From positions 310,001-374,000 of the forward strand of contig JAHRBS010000003.1 in the NCBI GenBank assembly GCA_024305745.1: a stretch of 64,000 bases of DNA, read 5' to 3'. Positions 36,287-48,476 of the stretch are shown piece after piece (the stretch's first letter is position 1; each line of letters begins with the position of its first letter). The notes under the pieces were generated by a model. That model was not told the DNA's origin. It ran no database searches and worked only from the letters and a program-made list of their open reading frames with translations. The position numbers were made by a program, and so were the translations under genes. The DNA is from Polyporus tsugae. Its lineage: Eukaryota; Basidiomycota; Agaricomycetes; Polyporales; Polyporaceae.

Positions 36287-36414
36287 GCATTGTCTCACTG
36301 GTATAAGTCGCATGCTGGTCGCATGGTGAGCGCACCATCAACGAACCACTCGTCCAGCTTCGCCTATGTATGTCTACTTATACGTCTACTATCTGGCCAG
36401 CGAGTATCGTCGAC

Positions 36415-36903
36415 ATGCCTGCACAACCGACCGACTTGACCCTCCACACAATTCACTCCCCAGATGACCCACGGCTCGCAGACGTACTCGCCTTGTCGAA
36501 TCGCATCTTTTCGTCCGACCCGGCGACCACGCACGGCTCCTTGGCTTACTGGCAGAATCAACTTACGAATCCAGTCTCAAGGATCCTCTATCTCATTCCT
36601 GCCTCTGCTCCCGATTCAGAGCAGCCGATCGGGTTCATCTTCCTAATACCTCGCACCACCCAGCCCCCTCTCAAGGATGGCGCGATAGACTCAGTTCATA
36701 TCTGGCTCGCCGCCGTCCTACCTGAATGGAGGAAGGCAGGCTGTCTTACCAGGATGATCCAGGAGCTTGACGGCGTCGACCAGCTGACTGTCTGCACCTA
36801 TCCGTCACGGTTTCCGAATATGTGGAGGTGGCTGAACAGTAGAAGATGGGTACAAGAGCGCGAGTTTGAGGACGGGAAAGTTTTGTTGAGCCGTGTGCAG
36901 TGA
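36415..36903 (+). CDS. GNAT-family N-acetyltransferase-like protein
   Basis: An uninterrupted frame of 162 residues from the ATG at 36415. An in-frame ATG at 36370 would add 15 residues but lies closer to the TATA-like site. The layout fits a GNAT fold: an N-terminal strand and helix (LALSNRIFSSDP), a central strand (EQPIGFIFLIPR), then the strand and turn before the acetyl-CoA helix (DSVHIWLAAVLPEWRKAGCLTRMIQEL), and a C-terminal strand/helix (WRWLNSRRW). The motif-A loop PEWRKAGCL is a weak version of the usual Q/R-x-x-G-x-G/A. Substrate unknown. The gene is divergent from the Inp2-like gene. Confidence 0.6.
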   Translation: MPAQPTDLTLHTIHSPDDPRLADVLALSNRIFSSDPATTHGSLAYWQNQLTNPVSRILYLIPASAPDSEQPIGFIFLIPRTTQPPLKDGAIDSVHIWLAAVLPEWRKAGCLTRMIQELDGVDQLTVCTYPSRFPNMWRWLNSRRWVQEREFEDGKVLLSRVQ

Positions 36904-39900
36904 CTGTAAGTTCGTGCCCTCGACCGCGTTGAAATTTAGGATGGTATTGAACCAAGTATGCAGGCCATGTAGTTCGTGTTGTCACCTCGCGCGTGTGTCC
37001 GCGGATGCTGGTAAGCTGCGACCGTTCTTATGTTCTTGGTTCGAGGATTCAACCGACCAATCTATTACAGCTTTATCTTTACAAGTGTTTCGTATCAGCA
37101 TTACTCGGATCGGATGTGTTTTTATCTCAGACGACTGACGGGTAAGGTCTCAAGACTCACAGGCTGACTCCTGCGAGCGACTTCAATGCCAAAAGTGACG
37201 AGCATCTCTGAAATATTTCGCCGAGGTACCGCACATGAGAATGAGTGTAATCTTCCAGCGCGCGGGGGAGGTAGTCGGAGATTGAGAACGGAGAGGTGAG
37301 GAAACAGGAGTCGCCGCCGCAAGTTTCGGAGTTAGAAGAAGGGTTCAGTACATTCTACAAGAGAATATGATTTGCTGAACGATGACGAATCGACAGATCG
37401 TAACTCGCGCAGCCACTCATCTTCGCTATATTGCATCCAAGGCTCCGACGACATCGAGCTCCCCTTACCGTCAAGAGCCATCCATCTACTTCCCCTTCCA
37501 TCGTGCCTTTCACCCTCAATCCTCCGTCCAGCGATTGGCATCTATCTCGAACCTCCGGCATTGCGTAACGCCTCCCCTTCTCCCGCCACCGGCCACCAAC
37601 ATGTACACCATGAATGGTCAGGGTTCCGAGTTATTGCACCCGAACTATCGCAGTCTATCTCATATGCGGTAGCAATGCCCTGCGACCTGCTGCGCGGAAG
37701 CCCGTGGGGCCCCGATCAATCACCGGTGAGTGTTCAAACCTTCAAATTTGGCACACCCTTCAATATTCAATCAGGCCGTCAAGACGCGGTCATTCGATTC
37801 GATACGACGCAGTACGTGTAGCTGCCGTCTCCGCGTCAACGAGCTTCCGCTGCTCATGATGATCTCCTTTTTCTGCATGTTCAGATCCCCAGCCCCCGCG
37901 CGCCCTGTGCCCGACAAACATTGCGAGATTGAGCGCAAACCCCCAGACCACCCTCGACGTGATGCATTACCCAACCGCTTCGGGCATCCCAACTGCCAAC
38001 GTTATCCTCGCCGATTCGCACGGTAATTGAGCCATGGGTGCTCGTGCGCCGTGCGCCCACAGTGACGCACGTCGCGGCCCAACCGTCGCCGCAGCTTCGC
38101 CGAGAGGATCGTCGCGGGCGTGGCGCGTCGGTGTGGTTTGGCGGCGCTTCGCTCCCGCCCTTCCTCGACTGCCATGTCAAACCATATCCCAGCATATCCC
38201 CTATCCCTTATCCAGCCGCGTATCCGCGAGACCGGTATTGGAATTTGGGGAGAGGACGCGTTTGCGCAGTCGCGGCGAGCGTCCTAACCACCTTCTCGGA
38301 AACGATGGCCGCCTCGATCGCACTACGTGCTCAGCTGCATGACATGTCACGCGTCGTACGGCGGATGTTTCAGGGACATCCCCGTCCTGATCTGCTCGTC
38401 GATGAACATGAACATTGAACACCCAAATCTTGATGGTGCGTTGGGGCCGGACGCTGATTACGCGCACGGAAGTGCATAGTCAGGTGCGTGCCCCGTGCTG
38501 GCTGCCCGCGGTCAGCAATTTTCATCCCGATGATTGCTTGCGCAGACCGGAACTGGAGCTGATCTCGCAGTCCATTCATTCCAACGCGTCTGATCTGCAA
38601 GCAGCCGTGCAAGATGATGAACGAATCTCGGGAGTACGACGGTGGCGCGCGCTCCGGTGTGCCGAACGCGAACGCGATGTGTTCCGGCCGTTCAATACGC
38701 AGTCCGGTGTTGGCTCCGTCGACTTCAACGCGGTCGCTGGCGAGGACAACTCCAACACAGTCAACCAGGGTCCTTCGCGTTCCAGGCCGAACATGAGAGG
38801 CGGTGATAAAGCAGCAGAGCGCCCCTCCGTGCCATCTCCACACTCAGATTCCGGTGAGCGTTCGCAATTTTTTGCCTCGTCATGCGTCTATTCTGACTTT
38901 TTTGCGCTCCTCCTGCGGGATGTCACTTCATCAAAGGCTGCGCGATTCGCCAAACCACTGGGAATGCCGGTGGGTGGGCAAGCACGCCCCCAGATCATGC
39001 CTGACACAATCCGGAGGGGCAGCCTGAGGCCGCCCCATCTCCCATTCCATTCAACGCGAGGCATGCCCGTCAACTTGCCTATCCGTGCGTCCGTGCCAAT
39101 TAATCCCACCCATTGAGTACGTCCAGAGACAGCGCGTTCACACTTGCCACCCATGGAAGATCGACGCGATCCGTGTCCTGGGGATGCCAGAATATATGGG
39201 GCCGGACTTGCCATCTCCGAGGACAAACGGTGCGCTCGTTCGGTCGAGCATACACGTATAGGGGCCCTGCCGCCCTAGAAGCGTACGCGCAAAGACGTAC
39301 GAAGCGCCTCGCGCGCCTGCGGGGCTGAATTACTGTTACCTTCTGGCTTCGTGATGCGCCGGCGGACACTTTAGAAGTTGTGGTTCGGAGAGAAGCGCTT
39401 GGCGCAGGGCGGACGGGAAGAGGGGCGGACGGGAATGTGCCTGCTGCGCGGACATTTGCAAGAGCTTCGTCCGAGGATGAACAGAGCTTGGTTCGCTAAG
39501 CGTCGTGCCTCGGACGTCCGAGCACCGTACCTCAGCGCGTATTGACGTGCGGTGAGCTCAACTTGCACCGAGCCAGAGGTGAGTGGTGCTCGTAACTCGG
39601 GAACGTGTATGATAAGACTGCTTCCCATAACGCTAGATCTATCGCAACCCACCCACACACACACTCGAACGCCGTATCGATAAAGAGCAATGAGCCTATG
39701 TCGACTATGTATCCGGCGGAATAACTGCCGAGTCTGGGCGACCGCCTGGTTGTGCGACATGCCTTCTATGGCGCACGGAGGTCTGTCAGGAGACCTCGCA
39801 TGCCGGCATCGCTCAATTCAAGTGCCTACCTACCTGAGCGTCGGATCCATTTCTGCGGCGCTTGCGCCTTTTCTAGTACTTGATCTTCCCAGATCTGCCT

Positions 39901-42403
39901 TAAAATCATCTTTCAGTCCCATGCCCTAGTCCTAGTTGAGGACGGTGGCTTTCGGGGTCTGAGTCGACATTAACCCGAGACACCTGCTCTACATTTAGCC
40001 TAGTTGGCCTTACGGCTGCACCATGAATAGACCGATTAGTCGATTTTCTTGGCAGCTCCCTCACTCCTCGGTTGGAAACCACCGTAGAGCACCATGGAAC
40101 AGGTGCGTCTACATGCATGCATGGTTCGTTAAAACAGCCTGATCTTCCTCGCTTCAGGCCTCATGAAATCTAGACCAGATCGACGTCCGCATCTCGCTCA
40201 GGCTCCTGCATTCATTCAACAAACGACGTACGCTCGACTGGTCCCTCAATCTCCCTTTGTCGTTGCAGGGGCATCTGGTACTACCTCGTGTCTACTCACC
40301 CTCCGCCCAGATACGTAAACCGTGTGGGAAGACCGTGACCGTCATTGACTCATTCCGACACGGTCTCTCCGCTGGTGCTCCAAATCTCGGCCGGTTACGA
40401 GGCGCCTTTGTCCCCTACATAGTACGCTGTATGGTATCATCTCGCTGTCTATTGCACAGGCGCCGCTCAAGGTTCTGACGTCCCTTAAGTGCTTCCCTTC
40501 CAGCCGCGTAGGCGTAAGTTGCTGCACGTCCATCGGATAGGCTTACTATTCGCCCTCGGCGGAGCCGCACAATACATGCTACAATGATACCGCTCTCGCT
40601 GTCCTCCTGGGCCGCTGCAGATCGCAACATCCAAGCCACCGCCCTTACTATCTACTCGGCGGGCTGGGTGGCTCTGGGTGACCGGGTGGCATAGTTGATA
40701 GCCCGGCGTCTGCTCCAAATGTGACTGGCAGCGCTGTCGCCTTCGATATCGATGAGAGACGAATCATTCCAAGTGCTCAATACGTAAGACCACGTTTACG
40801 GTCTCGAGTGAGAACGCCGCAGAAGCTCGTGAACCGCCGGATCGCGAGAAGCACGCATATTTGGGGCGGTAAAGGGTACGCATGTCAGGACTCAGTTGGT
40901 GTTTGTCTAGCTTGTGGCGAAGAGTACAGGGGAATCTGCCAGATGGCTTTTATTCGGGATGCAGCCCCGAGTCTGGGGGAGGAGATCATCGGTGGCCTTC
41001 GGCCGTTTGGGACAAATAACTATATGGACTTCACGCTCAGGCTCTTCCGTGATAAGTGTCGATAGAGCAAGTACGCCGATACCGTTCAAACAAACTTATG
41101 ATGCTATCCCGCCCGTAAGTACGATCATGCGAATCCGATCACCTACTTTGAGACGCCGCACAAAAGTATCGAGTATGTAACGTAAGTTGCTCTCGGACAA
41201 CCACACGGACGCTTTGTCCGATCACCGCTTGATGCGTTCGGGGCGTGCATCTCAACAATTGCCTTCTAGGAATATGCTCGGCAGCGCTTGGCGTTATCAT
41301 GCCAGCGATGACCTTAACTGAGCTGGGCCCGGCCTTCAAGCAAACCAGTACAGGCAAGTTCAACAAGATCGATTGTTAGAGTCAGATGGATTAAGGCGCT
41401 AATATTACATAACCTAGACACTTTCGTTGGAGAGGTTGCCGGTCCCCAGTTAGACCGTGTACCGAGGCTCAACCGTACATCGCCCTGTTCTGAACACCGC
41501 GCCATTTTCCCGCGAATACAAGGCCTTTCGGTTAACGGTGGCACGTAGGCTCAAGCAAGCGCCATAACTCGCAACTCGGAGTGTCATAGTCAGGCTAGTA
41601 GTAGGCTCGACGGTACAGCAGCCTAAGAGGTTTACAAAGCCGTTACAAACCCTCCTGTGCTCTCACTCATCAAGATCATAACCGGACAATCCCATGACCA
41701 CCTGGCACCACCTCCGCATGCATTCACTTGGTCACGGTTCGCTTGGACTCGAACGGAAAATGCTTGCCCAGACTTCGTGGCACATGGCCGATTGGAAGCC
41801 GATCTGGTGCCGCTCTTGACATGTACATGCAGGATGCCTAATGAATACGGACGTAAAGACCAGAAATCTAGAGAGGCGGCCTCATTGCACCGGTACCTAT
41901 AGTATTGTGCCTTGCTGCTCATAAATACGTGGGCCTGGGTCGCGCCAATGGTCAGGCTTACCACATCTCCTTCACTCTCCTACTTGCACGACCCGTTTTC
42001 TACGCTGGGGGGGCTACTCCGGAGTCCGCTACCGTTACGCATCAATCCTTCGCACGCCCGTCGGAAGATCCGTTCCCTCCCAAGGCACCCTTGCTACTGC
42101 TGACTATGAACTCAAACACGAGGCTCTCCGTGACTTACAAGTCCGCAGAGCTATAGGTCATCACCATTACGCTCCAAGTCGGAAGGGAGCACTTGGTGAG
42201 CTAGATGCATGGTGGAGACGGTGGAGGTAGGAGGGATCTAAGACTCTGGAAGCACATGAAGCGGGTGGACTCTCGGCTATTTGGATGAATATAAAATGTG
42301 TCAACGGACGGGAGGACCACAAACAGCTCTTCTCCTCGATCCTGCATCTCCTTAACGCAAGCCAGCCATTCAGACTATTACTCACCTTTCATCACCGTCA
42401 ACG
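36904..42403. other. 5.5-kb stretch without a supportable gene
   Basis: Open frames such as 37372-37821, 38415-39116 (+) and 38370-38843 (-) overlap each other on both strands and show no domain or consistent splice structure. No repeats longer than about 15 bp, LTR or tRNA were noticed. Confidence 0.5.
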
Positions 42404-43374
42404 ATGGGTCGCCCGACAGCCCCAGAATGGGCGGCGCACAAGAGCGTCGGCCTGTTTACTTGGCTCTGGTTTGTCTTGCGGACCAGCTTCATCATGGTGG
42501 TCGTGGACAATCCCTTGTCGTGGAAGCTTGGATTCCGCGGGAATGGGAACAAGTTCGACGATATTGAAGGTACGTGTCCCGTCTCGGAGTCGTCCACCGC
42601 ATAGACGAAGCACTGACTCGCTTTCGTGGGTCACAAAGGACCTTACTTCGTCCAAGGTGCGCCAGTACGCCAAGTCGGCGAGGGGCAAGCTGTGTTGGCG
42701 TCCAAGGACTTCCTCGACAGTGAGTTGCGCATCCGAATACATGTAGGGGAGTAGACGCCTGACCTCCGAGTTTGAACACAGAGTTCGACCCGTTCTTGAT
42801 CGTCTTGGAACTGAAGGATACCAAAGGCGAGCCCGTCAGGCACGCGATGATCGACTCCTGGCAAGCGGACGGCACCGGCATCTACTACTTCTTCAGCTGG
42901 ACCCTCCGCGGAAAGATGATGACCGACAGCAACGGGCGTGTCGAGCTCCTGACCATCCGTCCCGGGGAGTACATGAATCGGGCGTCCCACAACCACCTCC
43001 GGATCTACCCGGCCGATAACACGCACAGGCAGATGACGACCCAGATGTACATCTGCGACGGCAATGACCCTGTCATCATGGACAAAGATTTGTACGTGTC
43101 CCGACGTTCGCATGGGATTGCAGTGTTGGGTCGACTGACATTGCGAGGCAGGGTCAACATGTGGCGGTCCCGTCGCGACCGAAACGTAATGGCTTGCTGG
43201 GCGCTCGAGGAGTCCAAGGATGGAAAGACGTACCATAACCTCCCGAAGCTGCCCGGGGACGACGTTGACACGGTGGACGCTATCAACCGGTGGAACACGA
43301 AGCTGGAGGAGCAGGGGGTGAAGAAGAAGCTCATGAGCGTCGGTCATCACCAGATCCAGATCACGGCATACTAA
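42404..43374 (+). CDS. Intradiol ring-cleavage dioxygenase
   Basis: Four exons (42404-42569, 42639-42719, 42782-43091, 43152-43374) give a 259-residue protein with exact phase closure. The N-terminus leads into DIEGPYFVQGAP, typical of basidiomycete intradiol enzymes. The non-haem Fe(III) ligands of the family are recognisable: Tyr117 in SWQADGTGIYYFF, Tyr146 in LLTIRPGEY, and His152 and His154 in ASHNHLRIY. These enzymes open catechol- or hydroxyquinol-type rings between the two hydroxyls using O2, giving muconate-type products. There is no clear signal peptide, although residues 17-36 are hydrophobic; an intracellular place is likely. Which catechol is used cannot be told. It is the ring-opening counterpart to the phenol hydroxylase 13 kb away. 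Confidence 0.88.
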
Positions 43375-46300
43375 ACTGAATTCGGCCTATGTACTTGTAA
43401 CTTCTTCGCCGTGTATTCTTGTCGTGAAGATCTTTTATGTGGCAGAGTGATACGAATGGAAAGTTGGTTCGAAAGGAGGTTCGAAGGTGGTTGAAGCGCT
43501 TGGCAGATGCAGCTGAGGCTGTGTAACGCCCGTTTTGGATAAACTGGTCCGATTAGGCTGTTTCTGATCTTATCTCCTCCTCCAACCTCGTCACCGTATC
43601 TCCCACCGCCTCAACTGGAGCAAATGCTCACTGAGGTAGAGGTCGACGCTCGCTAGCAAACAAAGCCCGGTGTATTGCAACAAGCACATGTGAGTGGTAG
43701 GGCTTCCGATGTACTCCATGATACTTCCCAGCTCACATCCCACGCTGGCAGCTCGCCAGACTGGATGGCATCGATCATTGCAGCCGGCCTGGACTCTTGC
43801 TCGCCGCGGCCGTCTACGATGTCCATGCTGAAATATCTCGTGGCCCCCAATCGTGGCCCCCTGTGAAGCTTCCGCTCGTTTACCTTCAACCTTCTGGATC
43901 GTCGCCTTGCCGTCTGCGTTTGCCTTCCCCGCCAGGTCTTCCAAGTCTCGGTGCTACATTGACCCGTGCGCGCCTCCATATACCCGTACCCATTTGGCCA
44001 TCCCGCTCGCACGCCCAGCGCAGAGGTCACATTCGTAAAGGTGACGTGCTTATTTCCCTTGCCCTCCCCGCACTGCTGAGCCCTCGGATAAGCCCGTATC
44101 ACCATCAAGAAGAGCGAAAGGACGAACCCACGGAGTGCACCCGCGTGAGGTCACGCTAGGACATGGTGGGACTCCGCGCTTGCGCGCGCAAGAGTTTATC
44201 GTGTCCTTGCCGTTCGTTTGACGCTGCGACTGTCAGGGTCGTGGTGGACAAAGGTCAGCTGGAGACACATCCGTATCGTGATGCGCGAGACATGCGGTGC
44301 GGGCGTGGGGGTCGAGATGGATAACGCTCTGCACTGGCTCAGATCGCGAGGCGCGGCGAAGGGATCTTCGCTGGTGCAGTAGGCTGTAGCTTATGCTGTC
44401 TGTATCCGCATCGTGCATGAGGCTCGTGGCGCCCTGCCACGGTGACGGTGCCGGCATAAGTACTGAACATTTGGCCGCGCACCCACGAACCTTCCTAATC
44501 TGCTCCTCCCCATTTGCGGCTCGCTAGCGGGATCGTCGACGCATGCATATGGCGACTCCCTAAACGCTGATGATACTTATCGTATTCAACGGTGTCGAGC
44601 GCATCATCGACCTTCCGGGCCGCCGTTAATCCGAGGCCGTCCACGAAGCCGGGATGACCTGCACACGTCTTTTCATACATATCATAAGTTAGATCAGAAT
44701 CCTTCACGGTTCGCGGGAGTGTTAACCGACCCAAGGGTCCACACTGCCGCTCCTCGCTACTGTATGTATGTACGTGGTTTCCGACGACCGCCCTTCGTGC
44801 ATCGTGGCTAATGGGGGCACAAATATGTAGATCTCAACAATCAGCACTAGTGTAGTCGGCGATCCAAACTCTATTACCCTCCTCATACGACGCGCCAGCA
44901 CACGCGAAACGACACGTCACGAAGAGTCATGGTAGAGAATGAGATGGTTGTGGTGCGTTTTCGCTAGGAGTCATGGTTAATCATCACCTGAAAAGGATCG
45001 GCACAGGTTTAACAGGCTTTTCGTCTCCGCCGCCGCCGCGTTCCCAATTCCGCATACGCGTTTCGCCCACCTGGCCACTATGTACATAGCCCTAACGAAC
45101 GGACGGCCCGATGACAACCATGGTATTCGAAATTCGTCAAACGCTTGGTACAGCAGGTACGTAAACCTTCAGACCTGTCCAACTTTAGCGATACCCGGCA
45201 TCTCAAATGTTTCCCCCCACCGCCCAACGCATGCCAAAACGGGGGTTCCACGCACCGGGGGTGTCGGGGGCGAAGTTCGCTCACGCATGCGCAGAGAGGA
45301 TCACCGCGCGGCTGGACCGCCGTTGCCGACGTGTGTTCCCACCCGATGATCATGATGCAGTTTGTACCCTCTCGCATCCAAAGATTCCAAACACCACACA
45401 CCACGGAATATCGTGGTAAACAATACCGCTCGCTAGTCGGGGGCGGGGGGCGGGGGTGAAACATAAACAAGTGTCGCTGCCGGGAACGTTCTGAAGCTTA
45501 CGGTGAGTACTGTTCGTATGCAGTATAAGTATGTACATCCGACTGTTCGTAGCGCAGCCTCGATTCCGGTGATTCAAGCTATGACAGATAGCTCACACTC
45601 GGGCAGGGAGAACATCAGCTGGCAATCAAGGGCGTGATACGTACAGTATACGTACCTCGACCGAGCAGTCCTGGTAGGCCGAACTTCCTTCGTGAGCCTA
45701 GCCCCCACTGTGGCCGCGAAGCGCGACCGTGGACGCCCGACACTTGAGGCAAGCTCTGAAGAAGCTTGAATTTTAGCACGCGTAAACTTGAACGCAAACG
45801 CAAATGAAGCGCGGGAAGCGCCCCAAAGTAGTATGGTCACGAAGTACAGCACATCTGTGGTTACAGTCACATACCCATACCCTCCTCTCGCGACCTCTCG
45901 CGACTCGGTTGCGCTGGCGAAGCGTCAGGGCGTCGGAGCGCGTCGCGTCGCAACCTGGTAGCAACGGACGCCACCCCCACGCCTTCTAAGTAGCAGTAGC
46001 AAGCAGCCTCAACTTCTCCAAGTTCTTCTTCGCTGCCCCCGGTGCCCTCCCATAATCAAGTCCCACAGTAGCGCGCATTAGACTCGCAGAGCCGCCTTCG
46101 CTCGTGCTCGCCACGACGACGAGAACGAGAACGAACACCGACAGCCCGTCCGTCCACCCTAACGCCCCCTCGGCCGTCGCGCGCGAATCTCGGGGCCAGA
46201 GCGGCACGCATGCGCGCGCCACTCCGCTGGTGCAGCCGTGATATGTATGTAGGGAATCGCGCGCGCGCGCGAGCTGCAAAGCCTAATCAGCCGCTGCACC

Positions 46301-48476
46301 CACGCAAATTGGCGGTCGAAGCCCTCCCCTTCCGTCCACTTCCCTTCCGCCGGGAGAAGGCGGGCGCTCCGGGGCCGGGGCCGGGGCGTTGGAAGTGGCG
46401 GCGGGTGCGAACGGTGAGTCTTTGCTCTGGTGCTGCTGGACCCTGGGGCGTGCCTGGCTGGTCCTCGACGTTCGCCGTTCAACGTTCGACGGTCCAACGT
46501 CGGAGCCCAGGTCAATGTCCGCGCGTCCCGACACCAGCGTAGTAGTAGTACGAGTGCTAGTACTAGTAGTTCCGGTAGTACCAGTAACACTTTGCGCCAG
46601 GAAGGCGACGCCTGCGGGTCGGGATGGTACAAGGCGGCCCGGGATCGGAGTCGACGCAGATCAGCAGTGCGGCAGTGCCACCGAGTTGTACATAGCGCGT
46701 AAGCCGACCTACGATGACGCGTAACGAGTGCTAGTGAGCAGGTGACGAGCGGAGAGGTCTTGGAGAGAGATCGCAGTACGTGGGGCGAGGGGGTAGGTTC
46801 GGGCAAGGAGGGGAGCAGTAAGGACGATCATGAGGTGGCCGCAGGGACGGATCAGGCTGAAGCGTCGCGCGAGCTGAGCGTCGATGCGTGTAACGTCGGA
46901 GGAGAGAGGGCCGGTCCTGGTCGGTTTGTTTGTCAGTGCCGCTTGTCGCTTGCGAGTGCACGATACTAGAGAACTATGTTCTCGTGCAAGTGTCCTGTCA
47001 TCTGCCCTTGCGCGACGTCATTCCCAGTCAGCCTGGGCCGGGTTCGAGGGAAAGCCGCAGACGGGCACTGACAGGGAAGCAGCCCATGCGGGGGAGGTCG
47101 ATAGGCGTGTGTGCGGAGATATCTGGGAGGAGGACCACGCAGGGCCTCCCGCCGGTCTCGGCCGATGAGAAGGTTTGACGCGATATCTGGGTATTTTGCC
47201 GTTTTAGTCACATACTCTCCCGGTCTCGCATAGATCGGTGGATCAACGTTGCAACGCCCGAGGGCCGGGTATTCCCGCAAACATACCAGCTGCACCAGAT
47301 ACGCATACGGAGCACCAGATCTCTGTGTGCGGAATACGCCACGACCGTCTAGCGTAAGTGCGGTCGATGGCAGATGCGTCTCAGAATCTACGACCAGTGC
47401 CCCTTGGACTTTTTGTACGCTGCAACCAGTGCAAGACACCGAGGGCGGGGGTGGGTCCGAGGTCGTTTGTGGTCGGACATGGGTCACGACAAGATGGTGC
47501 ATCACGTGGAGGAGGTCTTGAGATCTATCATCCGCTGATTTGAGGGTGACTTGGCGGGCGTGTACGGTGTGGCCAGCGCGTGTGCGCACCCTGGAGGAGG
47601 GTATCTGCGCCGGGTTGGAGGGGGAGAGGCCGAATCAGTTGATGGGAGGGAGCGGATGATGGCCATAGCCGGAGGCTCTGAGAGTGAGAGAGAACAAACG
47701 GGTGCGAGATATGGGGGTAAGTAGTATCTGCAGAGCCATTACACTGTGGAATCCGAGTACGGACGACTGGTCACTGTTGTCCCGGGGGCGATATGGGCCG
47801 ACGGCGCTTTACGGTGGGGGGCGGCCGCGGCCGGAGGCGGGGTGGAAGTCGGCTCTCGGGGGGAGGACGCTGGTGATTGGAGCATCGAGCGGGGGGACGA
47901 GGCATGCAAGAAGAGTGGTATTTGCGGGTGTGAGAAAGGGGAGGAGGGTTCCGGATACGGCGGAGTGACAGAGAAGGGCCGTGTTAGAACCGAACTCGTC
48001 GGTGCCTCGCTCGCTATCGGACGGGAGACGAGCGACGGAAGAAGGGGCGCGTTCGGTGGGTGGTAGGCAGAGGATATGGGAGGCTGCCTGCGGTCTGTGT
48101 ATGTTTTGCGGGCGAATAACATACACGGCGACGGGGACGAAGGGAGCGGCAGGGGTTGGTCGTGGCCGTGGGCTGCAGTTGGTGATGGCAGACAAACTCA
48201 GACACCCTCAAATCTAGATTTATTTCCACACACCTCCGACGCGCTCACTGGCACCTCCCGCATCCCTCAGCCTCGCTCTCCTCCTCTCCCTCTTCTCCTC
48301 TGCCCGCGCTGCCCCTTCCCCCCCGCCTTCTCCCCGTCCACCCCCGTCCCCCAGAACGGCCTCGCGTCCTCGCACGCTCCCCCTCTCACTCCACCGCGCG
48401 CATCCCCCGACCTCAACTCCCTGCCCGTCTGGCTCGCCGCTGCCTGCTGATCGCCTGATTGTGCCCTCTTATTCTC
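43375..48476. other. 5.1-kb stretch without a supportable gene, ending in the HSF leader
   Basis: No domain was recognised on either strand. It contains short GC-rich or simple tracts (GCGCGC run near 46260, TAG-triplet tract near 46540-46575). The last ~250 bp (about 48220-48476) are pyrimidine-rich, as expected for a fungal 5' leader. Confidence 0.5.

Noticed and set aside
38415..39116. 233-codon + frame
   Set aside because: Overlapped on - by another long frame; no recognisable motif, so coding strand cannot be decided.
41740..41770. Box B-like GTTCGAGTCC on -
   Set aside because: No A box at the right distance and no T-arm or acceptor pairing.
46159..46806. 215-codon minus frame in GC-rich DNA
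   Set aside because: Overlaps open frames on the other strand; Arg/Pro/Ser-rich low complexity and no splice support.
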